Shown: positions 40,812 to 50,464 of the stretch, one piece after another | Numbering within the stretch: the stretch's first letter is position 1 | Layout: each line of letters opens with the position of its first letter | Origin: Synechococcus sp. UW179A | GTDB taxonomy: Bacteria > Cyanobacteriota > Cyanobacteriia > PCC-6307 > Cyanobiaceae | DNA length: 64,000 bases | Assembly: GCF_900473965.1 (NCBI RefSeq) | Contig: NZ_UCNJ01000012.1 | Coordinates: forward strand, 124,001 to 188,000 | Reading direction: 5' to 3' | The notes under the pieces: generated by a model | What the model was told of the DNA's origin: nothing | The model's input: only the letters and a program-made list of their open reading frames with translations | The model's database searches: none | Position numbers and translations under genes: made by a program

Positions 40812-40931
40812 AGCCTCTTTTTGGTACATACGTTCTATACGTTGATGGGTTGGTTGGCAAGTGAACCCACTAGAAAGCAACAGATTTGATGGCCATCAGT
40901 CGCCTATCTTTCGTACTTATGGGGATCCCAT

Positions 40932-41195
40932 GTGGCAGCCAAGCAATCCACCACACAACCCAACTGTCGTTGTTGGGTCTGGTTTAGGGGAGGCTTAGGA
41001 GTCGAATCCGAGTGGATCAGTGGCTTTTATGGAGCTCCATCGATCCTTGGAGGTATCCGCATCGAGAGGGGTGATTATGTCGCCTGCCGTGTCGCTGATT
41101 GGCGTGTTTTATTTGAAGAGCCCGCAGACATCAATGTTGGCCCTGAGATCCCTGAAGGGGCTGAATGGAAGCTTGTACCGACTGACCCAAGATGA
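40932..41195 (+). CDS. hypothetical 87-residue protein, paralogue of 22965
   Basis: GTG start. MAAKQSTTQPNCRCWVWFRG is identical with the start of the gene at 22965, and the rest is about 75% alike (GFYGAPSILGGIRIERGDYV, CRVADWRVLF, GPEIPEGAEWKLVPTDPR). Substitutions are mostly conservative, which suggests both copies are or were under selection. Confidence 0.62.
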   Translation: MAAKQSTTQPNCRCWVWFRGGLGVESEWISGFYGAPSILGGIRIERGDYVACRVADWRVLFEEPADINVGPEIPEGAEWKLVPTDPR

Positions 41196-41225
41196 TCGCT
41201 GCCAACCGGAAAGAAGCAAAAAACG

Positions 41226-41471
41226 ATGTCTGAACAACGTAAACTTCACCCTAAAATTCCAACTTATTTAGTGGCTGTTTGTTCTGCATTTCTTGTTGCT
41301 TTATTTCACCTGGAATATACTGGTCACTTTTTGGTTGGTTATTCATTTTTGGTTGGTCTTATCGCAGGTGGATTTGGTTGGCTATTGGCATGGGGGCTTT
41401 GGCGATTCTGGATTGTTTTTCCATATAAGAGGGTTTTTAAGATTAGGGTAAAAGTCTATTTAGAGGATTGA
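41226..41471 (+). CDS. small membrane protein, unknown
   Basis: 81 residues with two or three hydrophobic segments (YLVAVCSAFLVALFHLEYTG, FLVGLIAGGFGWLLAWGLWR) and a basic tail (YKRVFKIRVKVYLED). 30 bp after the 87-residue gene on the same strand, so probably co-transcribed. Confidence 0.5.
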   Translation: MSEQRKLHPKIPTYLVAVCSAFLVALFHLEYTGHFLVGYSFLVGLIAGGFGWLLAWGLWRFWIVFPYKRVFKIRVKVYLED

Positions 41472-41661
41472 TCATACTGAAGAAGAAGCTGTGTGAATCC
41501 ACTTATCAGGAGTAATTAAAGATGGGTGTTGATGGTCTAATTAATATCAAGGAAGTGCTCCTGGCTGCATTCTCTAGCGGTGTGTGCACTTAAAGTAAAA
41601 CAGGTCGACACGGTGTAATCTTGTGTCTGTTGCCATGGCTCTTCCGTCATCCATTCACACC

Positions 41662-42036
41662 ATGTTTCTTGAAAATCTTAAGTGCCTTGAGAAGTTTAAA
41701 ACCATTGCAGTTGTCCTCACGGTTGCAACTTCTTGCGCGTCTAGTGCAACTGCACAGGTAGTGCCCCCGCTATCAAAAAGTTTGATCGAAGACAGCGCTG
41801 ACAGGATCAGTAGTTTTTCATTGGGGTACGGAGCAGGGGTGGCGAACTATATGTGCTTTGAAGCTCTGAAAGGCAATCTGTCTAAATTTGATGGCGATGA
41901 AATTTTGGCCAAATACAAACTTTGGTTTGAAAATCAGGAATTGTATCAATTTGATCGATTCACTAAAGGGTATTTATTAGAAATGGCAAATTTTAACAAG
42001 ATTTTTTCAGGTAATCATTGTAAATTCTCTTTCTAA
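41662..42036 (+). CDS. exported hypothetical protein
   Basis: 124 residues from ATG 41662 (MFLENLKCLEKFKTIAVVLT). Signal peptide with cleavage near SSATAQ. The mature protein contains a Cys pair (YMCFEALKG and GNHCKFSF) likely joined by a disulfide, in a mostly helical 100-residue domain. No known family. The frame is open to 41623. Confidence 0.55.
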   Translation: MFLENLKCLEKFKTIAVVLTVATSCASSATAQVVPPLSKSLIEDSADRISSFSLGYGAGVANYMCFEALKGNLSKFDGDEILAKYKLWFENQELYQFDRFTKGYLLEMANFNKIFSGNHCKFSF

Positions 42037-42172
42037 AAATAGGTTTAATTGTCGAAAAGTTTTGAAAAGGCGTTTATTTTTAAGCTGTGAGAATACTGGA
42101 TTGAGAGTATAATTTTGAATAAGAAGCATGGTGAGTTTATCATTTGCTGGTTTTTATGCTTTTGTACAGCTA

Positions 42173-42424
42173 TTAATGCGGGTAAGCGGCACCAGTCAGG
42201 ATGCATTGACCTCTTGTGCGACAAGCACAACCATTACCACCACCAGCAATGATTTCCAGTTCCGCAGCACTCAGTTCAGCGATTCCATCCATTGGGAGTT
42301 GATATCCATTCTTTTCAGCAACATCTAAAAAATGCTGCGCATTCTTCCCGCTTTTTAGTTCGTCTTGAAGAGCTTTATTGCCTTTGACATGGGTCAGAAA
42401 TTTTTTGAGCTGGTCTTCTTGCAT
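42173..42424 (-). CDS. divergent Nif11-leader precursor peptide, three-Cys core
   Basis: 83 residues from ATG 42424: MQEDQLKKFLTHVKGNKALQ, ELSAAELEIIAGG at 50-62. The leader is much more divergent than in the main array but keeps its length. The 21-residue core starts GNGCACRTRGQC and ends ILTGAAYPH: Cys66, Cys68, Thr70, Cys74 and Thr77. All Cys precede or surround the only donors. The upstream region shares nothing with either promoter class, so it is probably an older, separately regulated member. Confidence 0.82.
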   Translation of the reverse strand: MQEDQLKKFLTHVKGNKALQDELKSGKNAQHFLDVAEKNGYQLPMDGIAELSAAELEIIAGGGNGCACRTRGQCILTGAAYPH

Positions 42425-42466
42425 TGGGACCCTGCAACCTTCAAATGATAGGTCCTTGTGATGCAA

Positions 42467-43010
42467 ATGTCACGATTGTCCGCTTCCATTTCGGGGCCCT
42501 AGTAAAAACTGCCACACTACTTGAGAAGAAGATCATCAGAGCTGATTGTCGGCTCTGATGTATGCCGATATTGTGGATAACGTGGGGTGGTGTATTTGAG
42601 TCGCATGAAATGACGTGAAAGTTCTCTGTTGTTTAAGTGAGCGCTTGCTCATTCATTCGTCAAGGCGATTAATACTGTGAAGGATGATCTTATTGCTTTT
42701 GAAGTTTAGTCTGTTGAGTAATGAGTTGCAAACGATAAGTCTATTGATAACTTTAAAATTTTTGATTTAATGTTGAATATACTTGCGCAAAGATTGATTG
42801 TTCATGACTGCCAAATCAAATTCTTTGAACCGTAGTGGCTGTTGTTGATCAGCTATGCTTTGCGGAATGAATCTGCTAGGTACTATTTAAGATTCTAAAG
42901 TAGAAGGAGTGAGGGAGAATAAGGATTTGCGGTGATTGACCATCTTGCAAGCATTCATTGATTCGATGGCGACTATAGATAGACATATTTATTCTTTAAG
43001 TCATTTTTAG
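42467..43010 (+). other. 544 bp without a recognisable gene
   Basis: AT-rich, with no supported frame on either strand. Confidence 0.35.
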
Positions 43011-43568
43011 TCAATATGCTGTTGGCATTGCAGGACCTGGTCCTGGCATAAAGCGGAAGTCAAAACTAATACGGCTTTGACTTGTAGTATTTATCTTTGA
43101 TCCATGGCCACGATTGACGCCATCAAAAATTAATACTTGCCCCGGGCTTAATGTTAATGGCTTGAAGTCCTTGGCATCAACTTCGCTTTCAACCCAGAGA
43201 CTATTGCTTCCCCATACTTTGGTAAGGGGAACCCAAACATTCATTCTTCCGTCTTCAACACCAAAGTCACGATCCTTATGAAATACACTGCTCCCTCGTC
43301 CGCAGTAGTGAAAGCGAAATGAAGGAGGACTCTGGTATGAGTTAATACTTCCTAACTTTCCGATGATGATGTCGGATATAAATGATCGATAACTCTCAGC
43401 GATCTCATTAAATGAATTAGTCAGTTGGTTTGATGTGGGGCTTTTGTTTAATAGTTTAACTTTACTCGATGCATGTACATTTTCTAGACTAGTCACGCCA
43501 AGAACCTTGCACGCCCACTCTTGAAATTGGTACTTGCTTATGTCGTAATCCAGAATTTGTTGTTTCAT
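43011..43568 (-). CDS. 2-oxoglutarate/Fe(II) dioxygenase-like protein
   Basis: A 185-residue double-stranded beta-helix protein. The iron triad is visible: HKDRDF (His97, Asp99) and GHGS (His155), with the 2-oxoglutarate-binding Arg166 in QSRISFDFRF. It also has RMNVWVPLTKVWGSNSLWVE and LSPGQVLIFDGVNRG, similar to StrG/phytanoyl-type hydroxylases. It is placed between two Nif11 loci (42424 and 43949), so a role in modifying peptides is possible, but adjacency is the only evidence. Stands alone; AT-rich. Confidence 0.7.
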   Translation of the reverse strand: MKQQILDYDISKYQFQEWACKVLGVTSLENVHASSKVKLLNKSPTSNQLTNSFNEIAESYRSFISDIIIGKLGSINSYQSPPSFRFHYCGRGSSVFHKDRDFGVEDGRMNVWVPLTKVWGSNSLWVESEVDAKDFKPLTLSPGQVLIFDGVNRGHGSKINTTSQSRISFDFRFMPGPGPAMPTAY

Positions 43569-43948
43569 GGAATTAACTTTATGTACTTGTCATTGATTAT
43601 CTGGCCAGAATTTTTAGTTCTTAATAATGTTTTCTAGAATCTAATTGTCTTTGTCGTCGAGGTCTGCCGTGCTACTTTTGTGCTCATGAGCAGATTGAAT
43701 TCCAGTTTGGCGCTATACCCATCTAAGGTATCTACAGCATTCATGAATCTCCATCTGTCCCTCCGAGCAGCTGGCAAAGTCGTCGAGCTCTGGCGTCAGC
43801 TGCTTGCTCATCATCCGTTTCAGCTTGGGAAGGGAGTTGGTTCATTCATTAAAACTTCATCACCACTGGCTTATCGATGAACCATTGTTTTAAGTGGGGT
43901 ACATCTAGGCCAGCTCTTGGCTATAACTGCTGAACAGTCTTGATACTC

Positions 43949-44185
43949 ATGTCAGATGAGCAACTCAAAGCCTTTCTAGACAAAGCCAAAGGCGACACCA
44001 GCCTTCAGGAGAAACTAAAAGCAGCTAAGTCATCTGAAGATGTTGTAGATATAGCTAAAGAACATGGTTATGAATTAAGGGGGCAAAAAATTACTGAGCT
44101 CAGGGACTCTGAATTAGAAGGTGTGGTAGGCGGGAGTGATGGTATCTTCTGGTGCGTTCCATACACGAAACGCTGTTTTCACTAG
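43949..44185 (+). CDS. Nif11-leader precursor peptide on the plus strand, two-Cys core
   Basis: 78 residues from ATG 43949; the TTG at 43940 is unlikely. Leader MSDEQLKAFLDKAKGDTSLQ to EGVVGG (62). The 16-residue core SDGIFWCVPYTKRCFH has Ser63, Cys69, Thr73 and Cys76. The promoter pattern GGCTATAACTGCTGAACAGTC is preserved although the gene is on the opposite strand from the main array, so the whole cassette was moved and inverted. Confidence 0.88.
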   Translation: MSDEQLKAFLDKAKGDTSLQEKLKAAKSSEDVVDIAKEHGYELRGQKITELRDSELEGVVGGSDGIFWCVPYTKRCFH

Positions 44186-44351
44186 TCACCCACGGCTCAG
44201 ACTCTCCTGAAACTGTCATGTATTTTTGCATGAATTACATCAATAAGAGCACGACTTTGTATTCAATGTCTGGTATCACTGATCGCAGTAATTATCAGCC
44301 AAAGACTCAGCAGTAGGCCGTTGCTATGATTGCTGTACAGTCCTGATATCT

Positions 44352-44588
44352 ATGTCAGAAGAGCCACTCACAGCCTTCATTGAAAAAGATTGATCCGATA
44401 CCGTATTGCAAAACACATGCAAGCCGGTAGCCTCCCCTAAGGAAGCAATGGACATCACAAAAGCAGCGGAATTCTTAATCCCTGAAAACGAGATTCAATT
44501 GAGGTAATCTCTATCTGACGATGAGCTTGAAGGAGCTGCTGGAGGAGCGGGGACATTAGTTATACAGCATATCCTCTGCTGCTACTGA
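44352..44588 (+). pseudogene. Nif11 precursor with two stops
   Basis: 79 codons in a single frame: MSEEPLTAFIEKD, TGA, SDTVLQNTCKPVASPKEAMD, ... IQLR, TAA, SLSDDELEGAAGG, core AGTLVIQHILCCY. The upstream 85 bp aligns with the family promoter from the CTGG-A-CGATTGAGCGCAGTAA block to the start codon. Both stops and other changes show long decay. Confidence 0.78.
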
Positions 44589-44738
44589 TTGGCTGGGATA
44601 GCATATAGATAAGTACGTTTAGGTATTCGGCGTTAAGTAAGTACGTTAAACGTATAAATCATCGAAGCCCTTGCGGTAGAACGGGCTGTTTATTGCTTCA
44701 ATCACCGCCAAAACCCTCTAAATCATTTTGAGAAGATC

Positions 44739-45278
44739 TCATCCTCGCTCTGTGGTTGGAGGAAAAAATTTAGAGACAGCCATGTCATGTCTTTTGAGAA
44801 GGGCGAATGTCGTTCCTGCATTGCCTCGGCATATTCGCAATTCATTCGAAAGTGCGGTGATGTCCAGCCATGCCGGAAACGATTGGTTGACTGTCTTCAG
44901 CAATTCGAGTCGCCGTCCACCCGGCAATGCAGGCCCTCTCCAGCCTCCTTTTCGAAATCTCACGCCGATTCGGTTTGTGTTGTCAGTTGTTAGTTCGGCT
45001 TCAACGGTTACTGCTGCTACCGTTCCTAATGGTCCGGCAAGGCGCAACAGATTCATACCTCGAGAGCTCGCAGGGTCGAGCACTTGGATATTTTCCAGCC
45101 AGTTTGCCTGCTTAAGCCAAGGTTGCGTGGCGCTGCTCCAGCGAAGCTCCCAAACACCTGTTAGAAGTTCACTAGTTTTGCTGAGATCAACGTTAGATTT
45201 ATTTTCAGTTTCCACAATGAGTTCAGGGATACTGATATCCCTCGGATCTTCTCTTAACAGTCGAATTAGTTCGTCCAT
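44739..45278 (-). CDS. PAP/fibrillin family protein
   Basis: 179 residues: LLTGVWELRWSSATQPWL, LAGPLGTVAAVTVEAELT, RIGVRFRKGGWRGPALPG, then ELRICRGNAGTTFALLKRHD. The LxGxWELxWSS start and the final RGNxGTxFxLxK motif identify the plastid-lipid-associated protein family, which binds lipids at thylakoids and helps photoprotection. Length is normal for cyanobacterial members. Confidence 0.8.
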   Translation of the reverse strand: MDELIRLLREDPRDISIPELIVETENKSNVDLSKTSELLTGVWELRWSSATQPWLKQANWLENIQVLDPASSRGMNLLRLAGPLGTVAAVTVEAELTTDNTNRIGVRFRKGGWRGPALPGGRRLELLKTVNQSFPAWLDITALSNELRICRGNAGTTFALLKRHDMAVSKFFPPTTERG

Positions 45279-45532
45279 GGGTTAATTATGTCTGTATTCA
45301 TGTTCAACTTGGAACCTATCTTGATACTAACAACATTCTAGCTTATTGTGCCCAACCAATTCCGTAAGAGGTACAATGCTTCTTTTTTGGCGTTTAGAGA
45401 TCTAAGCTCCCTGTTTGTATATTCGCTTTTGTTGGGTTGAGCCCTAAAGACAATCTTTTCATCTTTTTTGTCGAGTCTCTTTTTTTGGTACTAGGACTTA
45501 GTCATTGTTTAGTTTTGCAGCTTTTAGTATGA

Positions 45533-45757
45533 TTACTCCCAGTTTAGTGTGCAGCGATATTTGTTGTCGCCTCCAGAAGGAACTCCCACTTTTTCGCAGT
45601 TTTTTTCTGTAACCTTCGCGCCCTGTGGCACATTCGTTTTGAGATTGTCAATTATTGCTGATTTGTCGAAGCCCGTTCCTGTCACTGAACCAGCATTGCT
45701 GGAAGCCCCTATGCCTAGAAAAACAAGAGTTGCCACAATTCCAATTGTATGTGTCAT
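45533..45757 (-). CDS. small exported protein
   Basis: 74 residues. Signal peptide MTHTIGIVATLVFLGIGASS with cleavage near SNAGS. The mature 50 residues have two Cys (KNCEKVGV and YRCTLNWE), suggesting a disulfide-bonded miniprotein. No family known. Confidence 0.55.
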   Translation of the reverse strand: MTHTIGIVATLVFLGIGASSNAGSVTGTGFDKSAIIDNLKTNVPQGAKVTEKNCEKVGVPSGGDNKYRCTLNWE

Positions 45758-45986
45758 GATTTAAAAGACGTTATTTTTAGCCTAGCAAATCTTTAGGAGT
45801 ATGTCAGTTACTTCAGGTATTCAATGATTTCAATTACTCTAATTAATCTGTTCGGCTCTCTTTTTGTGCAATAGTAGTGCTTTTAGTGTCTTAGCTTAGT
45901 TTTGACGATAAGACACGTCCCTGTAGTTCAATTGAGTGTTGGGGTCATCCGTGACTACCTAATGTAGGAATATTCATTTGCTTGAT

Positions 45987-46496
45987 ATGGCAATTCCTTC
46001 GATTGTGAATTGGTTGACTGATGCCATTGATGACGGCGATTTGCAAGCAGCACTTTATGTGGCTGAAATTATTAACCATCCTGAATTGGTTACCATTGGC
46101 TACTGTGATATTGATCAGGTTGATCATCTTCAATCTATTCCTTATCTTGGTCGATTAAGGTATATTACTTGTGCTGATCCTGAAATTTGTGAAAAACGAA
46201 CATGCCTTTCATTGAAAGATTGTTGGTTGGCTGAACAGTTTCTTCTCTTGCAACTTTCTGACTATCGAGAGATCTTGCCGTCCTTGCGCGATCTTGAGGC
46301 AGAAAGATATACTGAAACACTCAAATTACCAGAATCTGGTGCATCCAGGTTTATCGAGTGGATTGCTGAAACCTCCCAGAAAATTTTCTGTGATCCGCAA
46401 TCAGGTTATAGGCTTTGTCTTGACAGCCTGGTCACAACTTCTAGGCAACGTCTTTTATACGAGCAAGTTAAACAGCAATGGTTGAACGACGCGTGA
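45987..46496 (+). CDS. hypothetical protein
   Basis: 169 residues from ATG 45987 (a TTG at 45978 is also possible). MAIPSIVNWLTDAIDDGDLQ, then YITCADPEICEKRTCLSLKD, a four-Cys region, and a helical C-terminus (TTSRQRLLYEQVKQQWLNDA). No domain recognised. Likely a cytosolic helical protein. Confidence 0.5.
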   Translation: MAIPSIVNWLTDAIDDGDLQAALYVAEIINHPELVTIGYCDIDQVDHLQSIPYLGRLRYITCADPEICEKRTCLSLKDCWLAEQFLLLQLSDYREILPSLRDLEAERYTETLKLPESGASRFIEWIAETSQKIFCDPQSGYRLCLDSLVTTSRQRLLYEQVKQQWLNDA

Positions 46497-46554
46497 TATT
46501 GATTCCTAGGTCTTTTGTTGCAATATCTAATCCTTTGTCAACACATCGAGTTGA

Positions 46555-47025
46555 TTAGATGAGTTCTGGATGACTAGGATCCCCTTTAAAGGGACCTTCC
46601 ACTGCTGATGTAATCCAGCCTCCGTAGAATCCTCCTGGCTGAGCGGTTACCTCTTCCCCATTAAGCCAACAACCGTCCATCAATCCTGGGTAAAGAGCAT
46701 ACCATCCTGCAATTGATCGGAATGAATCTGTTGGATTGGTGTACCGCCATACTGCCCGGTGTATGCGTTGTCCACCAGCCTTTATATCGAAATAATCGGC
46801 AACTCCCTTCCATTCGCAGAAGCTGCGACCACTAGCGGGAATTAAGATTTTCTGGTTGGTGCTTGTTGGAGAAAGGTAATACGTGGGTGGGTGAAAGGTC
46901 TCAAGCACTCGCTGACATCCACTGCCGTCGAAGAGGACTTCTCCGCCCACCTTCACCAGAACATGATCAGGGCTTACCTCAAGCCTTGGAGGACGTGGAT
47001 AGTCAGCAACTTTTTCCGTTGACAT
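46555..47025 (-). CDS. DUF427 protein
   Basis: 156 residues from ATG 47025: YPRPPRLEVSPDHVLVKVGG, TFHPPTYYLSP, GRSFCEWKGVADYFD, RAVWRYTNP, FYGGWITSAVEGPFKGDPSH. These are the typical DUF427 blocks. The family forms small beta barrels of unknown function. The frame extends to 47088 across a decayed lipase copy, so the shorter start is preferred. Confidence 0.8.
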   Translation of the reverse strand: MSTEKVADYPRPPRLEVSPDHVLVKVGGEVLFDGSGCQRVLETFHPPTYYLSPTSTNQKILIPASGRSFCEWKGVADYFDIKAGGQRIHRAVWRYTNPTDSFRSIAGWYALYPGLMDGCWLNGEEVTAQPGGFYGGWITSAVEGPFKGDPSHPELI

Positions 47026-47090
47026 CGCATTGTCCTGCACTCTAAGGATCATGGCGTTTTTGGGTGCGATCGGAGTCATAGCTCCCATAG

Positions 47091-47390
47091 ACCAATATCA
47101 GTCTGTTGTGATTCTGGGTGGTTTCCATATCACTGCAGAGGTTTTCACGCCCATGGGTGATGGGTCGATGGAGCAGGGTGTGGTCGACGCAGGTTTGTTC
47201 CAGTTTCCTGCTATGAGTGGTTGCTGAACAGCTGGTGGTTTTGGCTGGCAGCGAGTATTGGATCGTTTTGACGAGGTTTTGAAGCGCCTCCAGGCCGAGT
47301 CATCATTCGGCCTAGTCACCTTGACCTGTCACAGCTCTTTAGGAGTGATGCTTTGGCTTTCTCTCAGTGCCGAACTCAAGAGGCTTTGAA
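47091..47390 (+). pseudogene. decayed copy of the lipase-like gene at 48923
   Basis: Reads DQYQSVVILGGFHITAEVFT, PMGDGSMEQGVVDAG, stop and frame changes, then GGFGWQRVLDRFDEVL, VTLTCHSSLGVMLWLSLSAE. Each block aligns in order with the intact gene (PVVILGGFLITREAYQ, WGFGWRRVLDRVDALV, VTLIGHSSGGVMLRLYLSS). The nucleophile elbow GHSSGG is changed to CHSSLG. Confidence 0.72.
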
Positions 47391-48922
47391 TGCAAATTAT
47401 CGACCTGCGCTGGTCTCTCCTGACTGAGAGCACTCGATGAATCCGGTCTCAATCGATGCGATTTGGTATGAGAATCATTATTGATCTGCTTTAACTCTAC
47501 GTTTCTATCTTTTTTATTGCTCACCTGTTTCTTTGCTTGCCCTTTGGTCACCAGCATCTACATTTAGATCCTCCTCAGTAATAGTAGACAGCCTGGGTAA
47601 GTCGCCATCAGCTTTTATCGCCCTCTATTTAGCCCTTGGGATCCATCAGATGTACGGCTTTTTCGAGGTGTAGGTCATTTCCTTAGTGGTACTGCATCGT
47701 CAAGATGCTCATGTCTCAGGCGTTCCAGTTGTCCCTTGCTTTCGGCTGGTCGATCGCTGCTTGGTTGTCTTCCTTGATCGACTCCAACCACAACAATCGT
47801 CACCAGGGCAAGCACTGCAATCGTTCCTAACTGTAAAGTCCTTAACATCACTATCTTCTGTCAGTAGGGAACAGCATCCACAGGCATTCCTTAGGTTTAG
47901 CAGCCATTACTGATCATTACACCTTTATGACCTGGCTCTCCTTTTTCTTTATGTATAGTGAAAACTGAATAACGAATGAAGTCCCAGTTCTATTCGCTCC
48001 TTCAGACCTGAGGCATAGAGTTCGTTTCTCCAGCTCCAGATATACCTTTTAACCCTTCCTCATTCCACTTTTCTTGAGTTTCGGTGACTCATTTTCTTTT
48101 TTTGAGTTGTCCGTTGGCTCAATCAATCGGAAGCCCGCTGATCTGATGGGGATTCAGTACCGGGTTTTAAGGCTACTTTCTTTCTTTGTTCCAGCTGCCG
48201 TTGAGGGAGAGCACAATCCATTCATCAATGTCTCCATCCCGAATTAAATCGGGGGCAATACCGATGTTGTTTGGTGTGCTGTGAGCTGATGATCGTCAGG
48301 GCATGGCTCCTCGTGGGAACTTTTTCGCCAGGTGCTTTGACACGATTAATCTGCAGTTGATCGCCGTTGTTAAATTCAGAGAGTTTCATCGGTCCTGGTT
48401 CTCCTCCACTGGTGCTGGCTGGAGCGTTGACAAGGGATAACCCTGACTGTTTAGAAACTCCCTTCATTCACGAATGCTGAAGATCAGCGGTGAGTTCCAT
48501 GCTTGGCTGCGCCTGAACCAATGTGATTCCTGTTTGAGCTTGGGCGGAATCTCTTTGCCATGATCAATGCAGCTCCCTGCTCTGTTTCGAAGAGTTTGCT
48601 CACTTGAGCAAAGCACAAGGCTGGTCTGGGATGTTGGCTTGTTGGTTTATTGGGGTGTTGGTTGGTGGACTCAGCACAAAACCCCATGTGGCGACGAAAG
48701 AACGCAATCGTTTTGACGTTTGTGTGAACTGCCAGCTGGGATATCGGTGGGCTTTACCGATGAAGCCATGCACCAGCGCCGCCAACCGCAAGGGCTTCTA
48801 TTGCCCTCCCTGGTGTCTATTCAGGCACCTACGGTTAGCCAATTCGCACGCTGTTGCGCTATGTGTGCGGTTTACGTAGTCCATGCTTATTTTCCAGCGT
48901 ATTTGGGTTTCATTTTTTCCTC
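47391..48922 (+). other. about 1.5 kb with no supported gene
   Basis: Several short frames exist on both strands, none with family motifs. Fragments such as MKLSEFNNGDQLQIN (minus, 48389) may be gene relics. Confidence 0.35.
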
Positions 48923-49624
48923 ATGAACTCCGTTGATCCGAACCAGCCGGTGGTCATCCTCGGAGGATTTCTGATCACCAGGGAGGCCTATCAACCGATG
49001 GCCGAGTGGCTGATGGAGCAGGGCGTTCAGGATGCTCAAGTCGTTCCAGTCAGTCGCTTTGACTGGCTTTTGACGAGCTGGGGGTTTGGATGGCGGAGAG
49101 TTCTGGATCGAGTTGATGCGTTGGTGAATGAGCTCCTGGACAAATCGCCCACCGGGCGCGTGACCCTGATTGGCCACAGTTCGGGAGGGGTCATGTTGCG
49201 GCTTTATCTCAGTAGTCAATTGTTTCAAGGTCGTTCCTTTGCAGGAGCAACCCAATGTGATCGGTTGATTAGCTTGGGCAGTCCTCACCAGGCCGTTCGC
49301 GCTACACCCTTAAGGGCCATGGTTGATCGTTGCTTTCCTGGATGTCACGAACCTGGTGTCGATTATGTAGCTATTGCTGGTGAGCTTGATCTAGAGGGCA
49401 CCAACGCTTCTGATTTTAGTCGTCGCTTTGCAATGGGTAGCTATCGCAGCATCGCTGGATCCATGGACGTTAGGGGTGATGGTCTCGTACCCGTGGACTC
49501 GGCGTTGCTTCACGATGCACGCCACTTAATTCTCCCAAACACTGCTCATGGTGGCTTGTTTGGACCTTCTTGGTATGCCACACCGTCAAGACTTGAGCAG
49601 TGGTGGTTATTTGCTGTAGGTTAA
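48923..49624 (+). CDS. alpha/beta hydrolase, lipase-like
   Basis: 233 residues: PVVILGGFLITREAYQPMAE (oxyanion-hole side), VTLIGHSSGGVMLRLYLS with nucleophile Ser in GHSSGG, VPVDSALL and LPNTAHGGLF with the probable catalytic His. It resembles triacylglycerol lipase/PGAP1-like esterases of cyanobacteria. ATG 48923 is the start; the frame upstream is not similar to the decayed copy at 47091. Substrate unknown. Confidence 0.8.
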   Translation: MNSVDPNQPVVILGGFLITREAYQPMAEWLMEQGVQDAQVVPVSRFDWLLTSWGFGWRRVLDRVDALVNELLDKSPTGRVTLIGHSSGGVMLRLYLSSQLFQGRSFAGATQCDRLISLGSPHQAVRATPLRAMVDRCFPGCHEPGVDYVAIAGELDLEGTNASDFSRRFAMGSYRSIAGSMDVRGDGLVPVDSALLHDARHLILPNTAHGGLFGPSWYATPSRLEQWWLFAVG

Positions 49625-49811
49625 TTGTTGATTATTCAGATTGAGGTTTGTCTGCTAACGATCGTGAACTCTTCAGTCGCTGAATGTATCTTCTTTCAGT
49701 TAAAGCCCAAGACTCAGCCTGTCAAACAACTAAGATAAATAACTTTTTTAATGTTGCTTTCGATACAGTCTCGAGAGATATAATAAATATATTATTTTTG
49801 ATGCTTTAATA

Positions 49812-50464
49812 TTGTTTTTGATAGGTTTGTTCTTCGCCAATGATCCAAACAATTTCAGAGCCCTGTTTTCTAAATTTCTTCAAAAGTTTCCTGTCTTGAA
49901 GGGTGTTTTAATATCCGCAACTTTTGTTTCATTTCTTTCCGGTATTGCGGTTGAATCTCGCCAGGTGATAGCTCAAAGCTCTGGAAGTTACTCTGCTTCT
50001 AAGGAAGATAGATTGTCCATTACAGAGGATTTTTTCATACAGAGGCTTAACATTTTTGCTGATAGACAAGGTGGAACGATCTTTGATATTTTTATTGCTT
50101 TTAGGTATAAAACTGGTATTGTTGCATCACAATCTAGATCTACGCAGGACAAGGCTTTCAATACAGGTGTTCCTGACTATCGTTATATAGTAAAACTACT
50201 TTCTTCATTGAGGCAACCAACCGAAACTCTGCCAAAAATTCTACATGGGAGGAATTAGTAAGAGAGTTTGTAAAAATATTATTCGCTGAACCATCAGTAG
50301 TTGGGGCAACTGTGCAATTGCGTGTTCATCCAGACTCTAAAATCATGGCTGGAGATGTGAGTCCTCATAAGTTTTGGAGAGCTGCCACAGCCTCAATTGG
50401 AAGTGCACCTCTGTTGCCATTCATACCCACTACTGAAGAGATTGATTGTCAGTGGAGTACATAA
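49812..50464 (+). pseudogene. frameshifted membrane-anchored hypothetical protein
   Basis: The first frame (49812-50258) begins MFLIGLFFANDPNNFRALFS and has one hydrophobic segment (VLISATFVSFLSGIAV). It ends soon after an A5 run at ~50233-50237. One extra A there would join it to the second frame, NSTWEELVREFVKILFAEPS, VVGATVQLRVHPDSKIMAGD, ending at 50464. The joined product would be about 217 residues. Either a real frameshift or a sequencing error; function unknown. Confidence 0.5.

Noticed and set aside
43680-43880. 66-codon plus-strand frame
   Set aside because: Lies in the spacer before a Nif11 gene, with no family signal and no ribosome binding site.
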